Shown here: positions 1 to 5,389 of the stretch, in pieces
Layout of the letters: each line of letters begins with the position of its first letter
How positions within the stretch are numbered: position 1 is the stretch's first letter
From: Limisphaerales bacterium
GTDB lineage: Bacteria > Verrucomicrobiota > Verrucomicrobiia > Limisphaerales > UBA11358
Assembly: GCA_003455565.1 (NCBI GenBank)
Contig: DMQW01000343.1
Location: 1 to 5,389, forward strand
Length of the DNA: 5,389 nt
Direction of reading: 5' to 3'
Translations under genes and position numbers: made by a program
The notes under the pieces: generated by a model
What the model was told of the DNA's origin: nothing
Databases searched by the model: none
The model's input: the letters and a program-made list of their open reading frames with translations, nothing else

Positions 1-2096
1 CTGAAGGCGGAACTCCAAACTTTTTCCCGCTTGAAGTTTTCGTCCACGGCGCGTTGTGCGTTGCGTATTCCGGCCAATGTTTGACGAGCGAATCGCTCGG
101 CGGCCGTTCGGCGAATCGGGGCGAATGCGCGCAGGCGTGCCGGATGCCTTACGATTTGATTTCCGACGGCCAGCAGGTTCCGCTCGGCGACAAACGGTAT
201 TTGTTGAGTCCGCAGGATTTGTCCGGCCTGGAAGTTTTGCCCGAACTCGTCCGCGCCGGCGTTGCGTCGCTAAAAATTGAAGGCCGCTTGAAATCGCCCG
301 AATACGTCGCGAGCATCACGAAAGTTTATCGCAAGGCGCTGGATGATTTGCGACATACAAATGACGATTTACGCGCCGCCGATGAATCCGCGCGCCAATC
401 CGAAATCGTAAATCGTAAATACGAAACGGAAATGTCGTTCTCGCGCGGGCTGTTCACCGGCTGGTTCGGCGGCAATGACAATCAAAAGCTCGTTCATGCG
501 CGCTTTGGCAAAAAACGCGGCGTGTTCCTCGGCGATGTGGCGAAAGTTTTGAGCGAAAGCGTGGCCATCCAATTACAGGCGCCCCTGAAGCTTGGCGACG
601 GCGTGGTGTTTGACGCAGGCCGGCCGGATGAAAAGGAAGAAGGCGGAAGAATTTACGAAATCGAAAAGCGGAAAGCGGAAAGCGGAAACGGGCAACTTGT
701 TAATTTGCGTTTTGGCTACGGCAACATTGATTTTTCCCGTGTCCACGTTGGCGACAAGCTGTGGAAGACGAACGACCCGGAACTCGACAAGCGTTTGCGC
801 CAGAGTTTCGCGGGCGACGTGCCGAAATTTCAGCGGCCCATCGCCATCGACGTCCACGGTCTTGCGGGCAAACCGCTGACGCTGATTGCCCGCGATGAAA
901 CGGGCAACGTCGCGCAGGTCGAATCCACCATGCCGTTGGCGGTGGCGGAAAAATTGCCGCTCTCCACGGAAAAATTGCGCGAACAGCTTGGCCGGCTCGG
1001 CGGCACGCCGTTCAAGCTCGGCGAATTGAAAAATTTTCTGTCCGGCGAAGTGTTGGTGCCGGTGAGCGAATTGAACCGCCTGCGCCGTGAGTTTGTGGCC
1101 GAACTGGAACGGCTGCGGGCGCAGCCGAAACGGTGGGAACTGAATGATGGTAGCAACCGACGCGAGCCGGCTCAAATCAATCTCCGGGATTTTTGTCAGA
1201 GCCGCCTCACGTCGGCTGCTACGCCGCAATTGATCGTCCTCGTCCGCAATCTGGCGCAACTCGCGGCCGCGTTGCAATGCGGCGAGACGACGGTCTATTG
1301 CGAGTTCGAGGACCCGAAAAAATATCGCGAGGCCGTGACTCTTTTTCACGCCGCGCTCGGCTGCTCTGCTCCTTCTTCCATTCTCAATCCTCCATCCTCG
1401 CCAGGCATCTTCGTCGCGCCGCCGCGCATTTTCAAAACCGGCGACGACTGGATTCTCGACCAGGTCCGTTCCTGCAATGCCGACGGTTATCTCGTGCGCA
1501 ACTACGACCACTTGAAATTTTTTGCGGACGCGCGGCGCGTCGGGGATTATTCGCTCAACGTGGCGAACCACCTCACGGCGGATTATTTCAAGAACGCGTT
1601 CGGCCTCGAACGCGTGACGGCGAGTTACGACCTGAATGTGACGCAGCTCGAGGCGTTGCTGACGGGCGCGCCGCCGGACTGGTTTGAGGTGACGATCCAC
1701 CAGCACATGCCAATGTTTCACATGGAGCATTGCGTGTTCTGCGCGTTTCTTTCCAGCGGCAAGGATTATCGCGACTGCGGCCGCCCGTGCGACACGCACG
1801 ACGTGAAGTTGCGCGACCGCGTGGGCGCGGAACATCCGTTGAAGGCCGATGCCGGCTGCCGCAACACCGTGTTCAATTCCCAGGCGCAGACCGGCGCGGA
1901 ATTTGTGGCACGGCTGCTGGCGCTGGGCGTGCGGAATTTCCGCGTGGAATTTCTGAACGAACCGGCGGACGAAGTGACGCGGACGATTACGAAATACCGG
2001 CAGTTGTTGCGCGGCGAAATTTCCGGCACGCAGCTCTGGCGCGAACTGAAACTGTTCAATCAACTCGGCGTCACGCGCGGGCAGATGGGGAAATAG
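1..2096 (+). CDS. Peptidase U32 family protein (RlhA/YdcP-like, long form), 5' end missing
   Basis: The reading frame is open from the left edge (first full codon at 3) to TAG at 2094-2096, giving 697 visible residues. The TTG at 54 falls inside the family signature EVFVHGALCVAYSGQCLTS (33-89), so the true start lies upstream; about 150-170 residues are probably missing. Visible parts: the end of the U32 barrel with Cys codons at 57, 78, 126 and 138, followed by R-x-P-Y; a DUF3656/collagenase-like region around 820-1110 ending in PVSELNRLRRE; then a second barrel-like half with LNVANHLTADYF and a Cys-rich block, C-x2-C-x11-C-x3-C (codons 1731, 1740, 1776, 1788) and GCRNTVF (Cys codon 1857). 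Characterised relatives are E. coli RlhA (23S rRNA C2501 hydroxylation), TrhP (tRNA U34 hydroxylation) and UbiU/UbiV (ubiquinone hydroxylation), and UbiU/V bind [4Fe-4S] through such cysteines. An RNA-hydroxylating cytoplasmic role is therefore more likely than proteolysis, but the substrate is inferred. Four repeat-derived inserts lengthen the protein. It converges on the gene at 2213-3103. Confidence 0.93.
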   Translation, partial: EGGTPNFFPLEVFVHGALCVAYSGQCLTSESLGGRSANRGECAQACRMPYDLISDGQQVPLGDKRYLLSPQDLSGLEVLPELVRAGVASLKIEGRLKSPEYVASITKVYRKALDDLRHTNDDLRAADESARQSEIVNRKYETEMSFSRGLFTGWFGGNDNQKLVHARFGKKRGVFLGDVAKVLSESVAIQLQAPLKLGDGVVFDAGRPDEKEEGGRIYEIEKRKAESGNGQLVNLRFGYGNIDFSRVHVGDKLWKTNDPELDKRLRQSFAGDVPKFQRPIAIDVHGLAGKPLTLIARDETGNVAQVESTMPLAVAEKLPLSTEKLREQLGRLGGTPFKLGELKNFLSGEVLVPVSELNRLRREFVAELERLRAQPKRWELNDGSNRREPAQINLRDFCQSRLTSAATPQLIVLVRNLAQLAAALQCGETTVYCEFEDPKKYREAVTLFHAALGCSAPSSILNPPSSPGIFVAPPRIFKTGDDWILDQVRSCNADGYLVRNYDHLKFFADARRVGDYSLNVANHLTADYFKNAFGLERVTASYDLNVTQLEALLTGAPPDWFEVTIHQHMPMFHMEHCVFCAFLSSGKDYRDCGRPCDTHDVKLRDRVGAEHPLKADAGCRNTVFNSQAQTGAEFVARLLALGVRNFRVEFLNEPADEVTRTITKYRQLLRGEISGTQLWRELKLFNQLGVTRGQMGK
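396..423 (+). repeat. Degenerate 7-bp tandem repeat array inside the U32 gene
   Basis: Two exact AAATCGT copies (403-409 and 410-416) are flanked in register by CAATCCG (396-402) and AAATACG (417-423). A further GAATCCG occurs at 384-390. The array is translated in frame as part of a hydrophilic stretch (SEIVNRKYETE) between VYRKALDDLR and the conserved FSRGLF segment. From memory of the family this is a loop of variable length, so the array probably expands it without harm. ACGATTTACG at 364-373 is the exact inverted copy of 407-416. Confidence 0.65.
665..692 (+). repeat. AAAGCGG heptamer tandem repeat inside the U32 gene
   Basis: Three exact AAAGCGG copies (665-671, 672-678, 679-685) are followed by a diverged fourth unit, AAACGGG (686-692). 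Because 7 is not a multiple of 3, successive copies are read in different frames, giving a charged stretch (EKRKAESGNGQ) between the conserved-looking EEGGRIYE and LRFGYGNIDFSRV segments. It looks like an insert in a surface loop. Confidence 0.75.
1150..1222. repeat. 73-bp imperfect palindromic element inserted in frame in the U32 gene
   Basis: The 24-bp arms 1150-1173 and 1199-1222 are inverted copies matching at 21 of 24 positions. The mismatches are at arm positions 7, 14 and 18. The 25-nt centre includes a further complementary pair, AAATC (1174-1178) and GATTT (1188-1192). The outer ends read GTAGCA and TGCTAC. The element is translated as a polar stretch (GSNRREPAQI onward, to about TSAA) exactly between the DUF3656-like region and the second barrel-like half, a likely interdomain linker. 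It resembles REP- or MITE-type palindromes, or the Rickettsia palindromic elements that sit in frame inside genes. No transposase is present. Confidence 0.7.
1364..1398 (+). repeat. Pyrimidine-rich degenerate heptamer array inside the U32 gene
   Basis: The segment can be divided into five 7-bp units: CTCTGCT (1364), CCTTCTT (1371), CCATTCT (1378), CAATCCT (1385) and CCATCCT (1392). The last three are clearly related, and CAATCCT differs by one base from the CAATCCG unit at 396-402. It is translated as a Ser/Pro-rich stretch (CSAPSSILNPPSS) just before the conserved-looking IFVAPPRIFK strand, again suggesting an expanded surface loop. Confidence 0.6.
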
Positions 2097-2212
2097 ATGC
2101 GGAAATGACGGCCGTTTTTTAGCGCCGGCGGCGCGGAGCGACGTGAGAAAGTAGCCAGCTACGCAGTGGCTGGGGCTGACGGATAAAATGATTTTGTCCC
2201 GCGCTGGAAGCA
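2097..2212. other. Convergent intergenic spacer with short palindromes
   Basis: This 116-bp gap separates the stop codons of two convergent genes. It holds GCGCC-GGC-GGCGC (2122-2134), GTAGC-CA-GCTAC (2151-2162) and an overlapping AGCCA/TGGCT pair (2153-2157 with 2167-2171). The six-T run at 2115-2120 lies before the first hairpin on the + strand, so neither strand shows a canonical stem followed by a U tract. Termination may still occur here, but no classic intrinsic terminator can be named. No small gene was found. Confidence 0.5.
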
Positions 2213-3103
2213 CTATTTGGAAGTGGGCGTTAGCAACTGAAACGTCGTCGGAAGGTTTGTGCTGATCGGATTGAAAAATGGATCGTATCGCACTACTTCA
2301 CTGAAGTTGCCGTTGCTGTCTCCGCCGCGCCAAATTTCTGTCAACACGCCGTGCTGAAAAAATTCACGTTCCTTGGCGAATTTTGAACCGTTGGGCTTCA
2401 TCTCTTCCGTTTGAATTATTCGGTATTTAAAGGTGCAAAGTTGATCTGGAATTCCGTTGAAATCCCTGTCCTTTTGAAGCGTGTCCAGGCCATCGTCCGA
2501 AAATGTCCAAAACTCGTCTGCATTTCCATCGAAATTGTTATCATATTCCGAACGCATTGCGCGACCGTATTTGTAGTAAGTCCAATGATCCCAATTCCCG
2601 TCCAAATTTCGGTCTTCTAAATATTCGATCAAATGTTCGTTGCGATAAACCCACCCTTCATCTCGCTTGCCATCGGCTGTGTAATGATAATGGGTGATCG
2701 TTATTGGTTTGCTTTTCCACTGGTAAGGCAGACAAATAACTATCCCTACGAAGATACCGAGGCCGATTTGACCCCAAGCGAGTTTTTTTATTGGAGCGGT
2801 TTTGGGCGGAGTTGCAAGGGCTGCTTCTATTTCGATTTGTTTAATTTCTGCGGGCGTTGCCGGCGCGTCCAGCAAGGCAATGGCGGCCTCGGCATCTACA
2901 GCCCGGACGTGCAAACGGACACCGGCCGCCGCCGTTAGATTCGTATACCATCCCCCACAGTCATCGGCATTAACCCAGCACTTGATTCCGTGAGCTTCAA
3001 GATTTGCTGCGGCAAGCCCTGCGTCATCATAGCTGCTGAAAATCCGAATGGTTAGAGTTTTTTCTTCGTCATGCAGCCCGCCGCCGGAGGATTCTGGATC
3101 CAT
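2213..3103 (-). CDS. DUF2007-like membrane protein with six 24-residue Asp/Asn-Gly repeats
   Basis: The ATG at 3103-3101 gives 296 residues. A TTG at 3142, one base past the dnaN stop, would add 13 residues (MRSGGNGEKSFKF) that look like read-through of the purine-rich leader, so ATG is preferred. Neither start has a strong Shine-Dalgarno; a GGGGAAAAAAG tract precedes the ATG. Residues about 18-80 (TLTIRIFSSYDDAGLAAANL to AIALLDA) resemble DUF2007, a small ferredoxin-like domain called a putative signal-transducing domain. A Pro/Lys linker follows, then one hydrophobic segment (residues 108-127, LAWGQIGLGIFVGIVICLPY). Residues 140-283 are six repeats of exactly 24 residues with D-x-N-x-D-G-x-x-D type loops. 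Lysines before the membrane segment suggest the head is cytoplasmic and the repeats are outside. It lies 40 bp after dnaN on the same strand and may be translated from the dnaN transcript. Function is unknown. GC content is visibly lower than in the flanking genes. Confidence 0.85.
   Translation of the reverse strand: MDPESSGGGLHDEEKTLTIRIFSSYDDAGLAAANLEAHGIKCWVNADDCGGWYTNLTAAAGVRLHVRAVDAEAAIALLDAPATPAEIKQIEIEAALATPPKTAPIKKLAWGQIGLGIFVGIVICLPYQWKSKPITITHYHYTADGKRDEGWVYRNEHLIEYLEDRNLDGNWDHWTYYKYGRAMRSEYDNNFDGNADEFWTFSDDGLDTLQKDRDFNGIPDQLCTFKYRIIQTEEMKPNGSKFAKEREFFQHGVLTEIWRGGDSNGNFSEVVRYDPFFNPISTNLPTTFQLLTPTSK
2255..2686 (-). repeat. Six 24-residue protein repeats, calcium-loop-like
   Basis: Counting from the ATG at 3103, repeats begin at residues 140, 164, 188, 212, 236 and 260. 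Aligned loops are TADGKRD, NLDGNWD, NFDGNAD, DFNGIPD, a degenerate PNGSKFAK, and DSNGNFS. Each is followed by an aromatic strand (GWVY, WTYY, FWTF, LCTF, REFF, VVRY). The invariant feature is Gly at repeat position 6 after Asp/Asn; only the fifth copy lacks it, with its NG shifted two residues earlier. The pattern recalls Asp-rich Ca2+ loops and YwqK/MORN-like strand-turn repeats. Metal binding is inferred. Confidence 0.7.
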
Positions 3104-3143
3104 AAATTTGAAACTTTTTTCCCCGTTTCCCCCGCTTCTCAAC

Positions 3144-4250
3144 TTAATTCAACCGCATCGGCATGACGACGTAGAGGAATGGGCCGTTGATCTTCAGCAC
3201 GCCGGGGCTTAATTCGTCAATCAGTTCGATGAACACTTCGTCCTCGGCCAGCGCGTTGAGCGGGTCAATCAGGTAGCGCGGATTGAAGGCGATGGCGATC
3301 TCGTTGCCTTTGTAGTTCACGGCCAGCGTCTCGCGCGCCTCGCCGACTTCGGGCGAATTGGCGGTGATGGTCAGCGTGTTCTTGCTGAAGGTGAGCTTGA
3401 CGGAATTGGCCTTCTCGCTGGTCATAATCTCGGCCCGGCGCAGGGCCTGCACGAGTTCCTCGCGGCCGAGGGCGATGCGTTCCTTGGGTTCGCCGGGGAT
3501 GACCTGCCGGTAGTTCGGATAGTTGCCTTCAATCAATTTCGTGATGAGCAGCACGGAAAAACCTTTGTCGTCTTTGAGCGCGAAGGAAGCCTGATTTTCC
3601 CCAAACTTGATTTCAACGTCGCCTTTGTCGAGCAGCAGGCGGTTTAGTTCGTTGACGGCCTTGGCGGGCACGATGAATTCGCCGCTGCTCTTTTCGGAGA
3701 TGTCCACTTCCTCGTCCACGAGCGCGAGGCGGCGGCCATCGGTGGCCACGAGCGTCATCTTGTGATCTTTGAGGCTGATGAAAATGCCATTGAGAACATA
3801 GCGGGATTCGTCGGTGGAAACGGCGAAGGACGTTTTTTTCAACATGGCTTTGACGGTTTCCTGCGGGAGCGCGACTTTTTTGTCGTCCTTGAATTTCGGA
3901 AGCGGCGGAAATTCATCGGCGGCGAGGCCGTGGATTTTAAAGAAAGAACCGCCGCTGCGAACGCTCGTAACATTTTTCTCGTCGGTCTCGATGTCAATTT
4001 CGCCGGTCAACTCACGCACGATGCCAAACAGTTTTTTCACCGGCACCGTGATGGCGCCTGGCTTGGTCACCTTGGCCTCGACCGTGCAGGCGACGGTCAC
4101 GTCAAGGTCGGTGGCGGTGAACTCCACCTTGCCGTCCTCCGCACGCAGCAGGACGTTGGAAAGAATCGGCAGCGTGGTGCGGGTGCTGACGACGTTCTGC
4201 ACAGCTTGGAGGCCGGCGATGATTTGTTCTTTGGTGATCGTGAGGTTCAT
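3144..4250 (-). CDS. dnaN: DNA polymerase III beta subunit (sliding clamp)
   Basis: The ATG at 4250-4248 and TAA at 3146-3144 give 368 residues, close to the 366 of the E. coli clamp. The protein forms a dimeric ring around DNA that tethers the replicative polymerase and other partners in the cytoplasm. Visible family marks are TTLPILSNVLL (25-35), TATDLD (45-50), EFPPLP (113-118), SRYVLNGIF (149-157), ATDGRRLA (169-176), EGNYPNY (241-247), FNPRYL (322-327) and the C-terminal VVMPMRLN. The last of these and the TDGRRL loop line the hydrophobic pocket that binds clamp-interacting motifs. All three clamp domains are present and intact. No Shine-Dalgarno is seen in the bases before the ATG (TTATATCGCGCC), so initiation may not rely on one. 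No dnaA or recF is visible beside it; the upstream gene is a cysteine desulfurase and the downstream gene is the DUF2007-like protein. Confidence 0.98.
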   Translation of the reverse strand: MNLTITKEQIIAGLQAVQNVVSTRTTLPILSNVLLRAEDGKVEFTATDLDVTVACTVEAKVTKPGAITVPVKKLFGIVRELTGEIDIETDEKNVTSVRSGGSFFKIHGLAADEFPPLPKFKDDKKVALPQETVKAMLKKTSFAVSTDESRYVLNGIFISLKDHKMTLVATDGRRLALVDEEVDISEKSSGEFIVPAKAVNELNRLLLDKGDVEIKFGENQASFALKDDKGFSVLLITKLIEGNYPNYRQVIPGEPKERIALGREELVQALRRAEIMTSEKANSVKLTFSKNTLTITANSPEVGEARETLAVNYKGNEIAIAFNPRYLIDPLNALAEDEVFIELIDELSPGVLKINGPFLYVVMPMRLN

Positions 4251-4256
4251 GGCGCG

Positions 4257-4298
4257 ATATAATAATTCAGTCTTATTTAAATATTCTATTCTTATTAA
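4257..4298. other. AT-rich tract upstream of dnaN (possible unwinding or promoter region)
   Basis: 37 of 42 bases are A or T (88%), the most AT-rich stretch noticed in the window. It sits between the dnaN start codon and a DnaA-box-like 9-mer at 4303-4311. It could be the spacer and -10 region of the dnaN promoter, or a DNA unwinding element of an origin. The sequence alone does not decide between these. Confidence 0.5.
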
Positions 4299-4311
4299 GG
4301 CCTGTGGACAA
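4283..4311 (-). promoter_or_regulatory. Candidate dnaN promoter with overlapping DnaA-box-like site
   Basis: On the minus strand TTGTCC (4311-4306) and TAGAAT (4288-4283) are separated by exactly 17 bases. They match the sigma-70 consensus at 4 of 6 and 5 of 6 positions. TTGTCCACA (4311-4303) is one base from the DnaA box TTATCCACA and covers the -35 element, so DnaA could repress or activate dnaN here. AT-rich DNA gives chance -10 matches, so the promoter call is tentative. Confidence 0.4.
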
Positions 4312-4372
4312 GCCTAACAACTTACCAACCGCAACTGCCTCGGGCGTTTTCTTCGTTTATTAAATGTGACAA

Positions 4373-4424
4373 CTTCACAGTATGCAAACTGAAAACTTTT
4401 GAAAGTCAAAGTTCTTCACAGTAT
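4373..4424. repeat. 11-bp direct repeat CTTCACAGTAT, spaced 41 bp
   Basis: Exact copies lie at 4373-4383 and 4414-4424, and the next three bases also nearly agree (GCA and CCA). The 41-bp start-to-start distance is about four helical turns, so a protein could bind both copies on the same face. The second copy runs into the DnaA-box-like 9-mer at 4421-4429. Confidence 0.5.
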
Positions 4425-4429
4425 CCACA
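4421..4429 (+). promoter_or_regulatory. DnaA-box-like 9-mer GTATCCACA
   Basis: It differs from the consensus TTATCCACA only at the first base. It is oriented opposite to the similar site at 4303-4311 in the same 206-bp gap. The related position after the first direct repeat, GTATGCAAA (4381-4389), is too diverged to count. Two near-matches support but do not establish DnaA binding. Confidence 0.4.
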
Positions 4430-4456
4430 AGTCATTCACCATCCGTTCGCACAAAA

Positions 4457-5389
4457 TCAGCCAAGTTGTGCGCGCCGGATAATTTCCGGCAACGCGGCGC
4501 CGACAAAATCCACTTCTTCCGCCGTCGAATCGCGGCCCAGAGAAAAACGCACGAGCGAATTTGCCGCATCCTTTCTGCCAATTGCCAAAATAACATGCGA
4601 CGGCTCCAGCGAGCCCGCCGAACAAGCCGAACCGCTCGACGCACAGATGCCTTCCAAATCCAAACCCGCCAGCAATCCAATGCTGTCCGCGCCGCGAACG
4701 ACGAAGGAAACCGTGTTCGCCAAACAATTTTCGCGCGGGCTGACCAGTTCGCAACCTTTAATTTTCTCAATGGCAGCAATGAGTTTAGCCGCGAGCACCT
4801 GCAGTTTAGTCCGCTCAAAAACCGGCGGTTTTACAAATTTTTCCAGCGCAGCGACCAGACCGATGATGGCAGGGAGATTTTCCGTGCCAGCACGACGTTC
4901 GTTTTCGTGTCCGCCGCCAAACAAAATCGGATCAGGATGCAGCGGCGACTTGATGTAAAGCAGCCCAGCGCCTTTCGGTCCGTGAAATTTGTGTGCGCAG
5001 ATGGAAACCAAATCCGCATTGAAATAGCCGATGTTCTCGAATGGCTCCTTGCCGAACCATTGCACCGCGTCGGTGTGAAAAATGATTCCGCGCTGGCGGC
5101 AAATTGCGCCGAGTTCGGCCACCGGCTGAATCGTGCCGATTTCATTGTTCGCCGCCATGATGGAAACCAAAACCGTGTCCGCGCGAATCGCACTCTTCAA
5201 ATCGTTCACGGAAACGCGGCCTTCAGAATTCACCGGCAGGCGCGTGACTTCAAAACCCTCTTTATTTTCAAGGTAATCGAAGCAGTGCAGCACCGCGTGA
5301 TGTTCAATCGCCGACGTGATGAGATGTTTTCCTTTCGGCTTGAGCAACCGCGCCGCGCCGAAGATGGCGAGGTTGTTCGCTTCCGTTCC
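4457..5389 (-). CDS. nifS: Cysteine desulfurase, NifS/IscS family, N-terminus missing
   Basis: The frame is open from the right edge to TGA at 4459-4457, with 310 residues visible. The TTG at 5347 is internal: the 14 upstream codons read GTEANNLAIFGAAR, the conserved G-T-E-[AS]-N-N cofactor-phosphate motif, so only about 70 residues are missing. The enzyme takes sulfur from L-cysteine as a persulfide for Fe-S cluster and thiocofactor assembly, using pyridoxal phosphate. Visible residues are the His of AIEHHAVL (5302-5300), the Asp of HTDAVQWFGK (5071-5069), the cofactor Lys of SICAHKFHGPKG (4990-4988), GGGHENERRAGTEN, and the catalytic Cys of ASSGSACSAGSLEPSHV (4624-4622). The SSGSAC loop and SLEPSHV place it in group I (NifS/IscS) rather than SufS. 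NifS and IscS cannot be told apart here, so the symbol is provisional. No iscU, iscR or nif gene is in view. Downstream is a 206-bp gap and then dnaN, probably under its own promoter. Confidence 0.95.
   Translation of the reverse strand, partial: GTEANNLAIFGAARLLKPKGKHLITSAIEHHAVLHCFDYLENKEGFEVTRLPVNSEGRVSVNDLKSAIRADTVLVSIMAANNEIGTIQPVAELGAICRQRGIIFHTDAVQWFGKEPFENIGYFNADLVSICAHKFHGPKGAGLLYIKSPLHPDPILFGGGHENERRAGTENLPAIIGLVAALEKFVKPPVFERTKLQVLAAKLIAAIEKIKGCELVSPRENCLANTVSFVVRGADSIGLLAGLDLEGICASSGSACSAGSLEPSHVILAIGRKDAANSLVRFSLGRDSTAEEVDFVGAALPEIIRRAQLG

Noticed and set aside
54..56. TTG as start of the U32 gene
   Set aside because: The frame is open to the left edge, and residues before the TTG (EVFVHGA) belong to the family signature.
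2115..2134. Intrinsic terminator between the convergent genes
   Set aside because: The T run precedes the GC hairpin on the + strand and becomes an A run after it on the minus strand, so the order is wrong for both genes.
573..2213. 546-codon open frame antisense to the U32 gene
   Set aside because: It is Arg/His/Ala-rich with no recognisable domain. Long antisense frames are expected opposite GC-rich genes, and the sense strand has clear family motifs.
3104..3142. TTG at 3142 as start of the DUF2007-like gene
   Set aside because: The extra 13 residues are low-complexity leader sequence. The ATG at 3103 is a better start codon and still precedes the whole domain.
3762..4317. Two overlapping + strand open frames opposite dnaN
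   Set aside because: They are shadows of dnaN with no family resemblance; dnaN conservation explains the sequence.
4365..4379. CRP-like site TGTGA-N5-TCACA
   Set aside because: The CRP/FNR-type site needs a 6-base spacer in this form. With 5 bases and no other support, it is only a short palindrome.
4392..4407. Terminator hairpin behind the cysteine desulfurase (ACTTT-TG-AAAGT)
   Set aside because: The stem is only 5 AT-rich pairs with a 2-base loop, too weak to terminate, and no U tract follows on the minus strand.
5345..5347. TTG as start of the cysteine desulfurase
   Set aside because: The upstream in-frame codons encode the conserved GTEANN motif, so the gene continues past the window.

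Overview
This window reads as a stretch of bacterial chromosome with four protein genes. Two of them run off the ends. In order they are: the 3' part of a long peptidase-U32-family protein (+); a single-pass membrane protein with a DUF2007-like head and a repeat-built tail (-); dnaN, the DNA polymerase III sliding clamp (-); and most of a NifS/IscS-type cysteine desulfurase (-). No tRNA, rRNA, CRISPR array, insertion sequence or phage gene was seen. The style of the sequence suggests an environmental Verrucomicrobiota (Pedosphaera/Limisphaerales-like): moderately high GC, a very long U32 protein, heptamer repeats inside genes, and a DUF2007 membrane protein. That placement is from recall and is not proven by the sequence.

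Layout: positions 1-2096 encode the U32 protein. Its N-terminus lies off the left edge, and the TTG at 54 is not its start. The gene carries four low-complexity or palindromic inserts: three degenerate 7-bp repeat arrays (about 396-423, 665-692, 1364-1398) and one 73-bp imperfect palindrome (1150-1222). All are read through in frame. Positions 2097-2212 are a convergent intergenic spacer with short palindromes and no convincing terminator. Positions 2213-3103 encode the DUF2007/transmembrane/repeat protein, which is lower in GC than its neighbours. It lies 40 bp downstream of dnaN (3144-4250) on the same strand and is probably co-transcribed with it. The 206-bp gap 4251-4456 upstream of dnaN holds an 88% A+T tract, two DnaA-box-like 9-mers and an 11-bp direct repeat spaced 41 bp apart. 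It may be a DnaA-controlled dnaN promoter or part of an origin. Positions 4457-5389 encode the cysteine desulfurase, whose N-terminus lies off the right edge.

The genes do not form one obvious pathway. The desulfurase supplies sulfur for Fe-S clusters, and U32 proteins studied so far use Fe-S clusters to hydroxylate RNA or quinones, but the two genes are not adjacent here and no operon links them. I found no clear new multi-gene system. The most unusual signals are the cluster of in-frame repeat inserts in the U32 gene and the six-fold 24-residue Asp/Asn-Gly repeat of the membrane protein.
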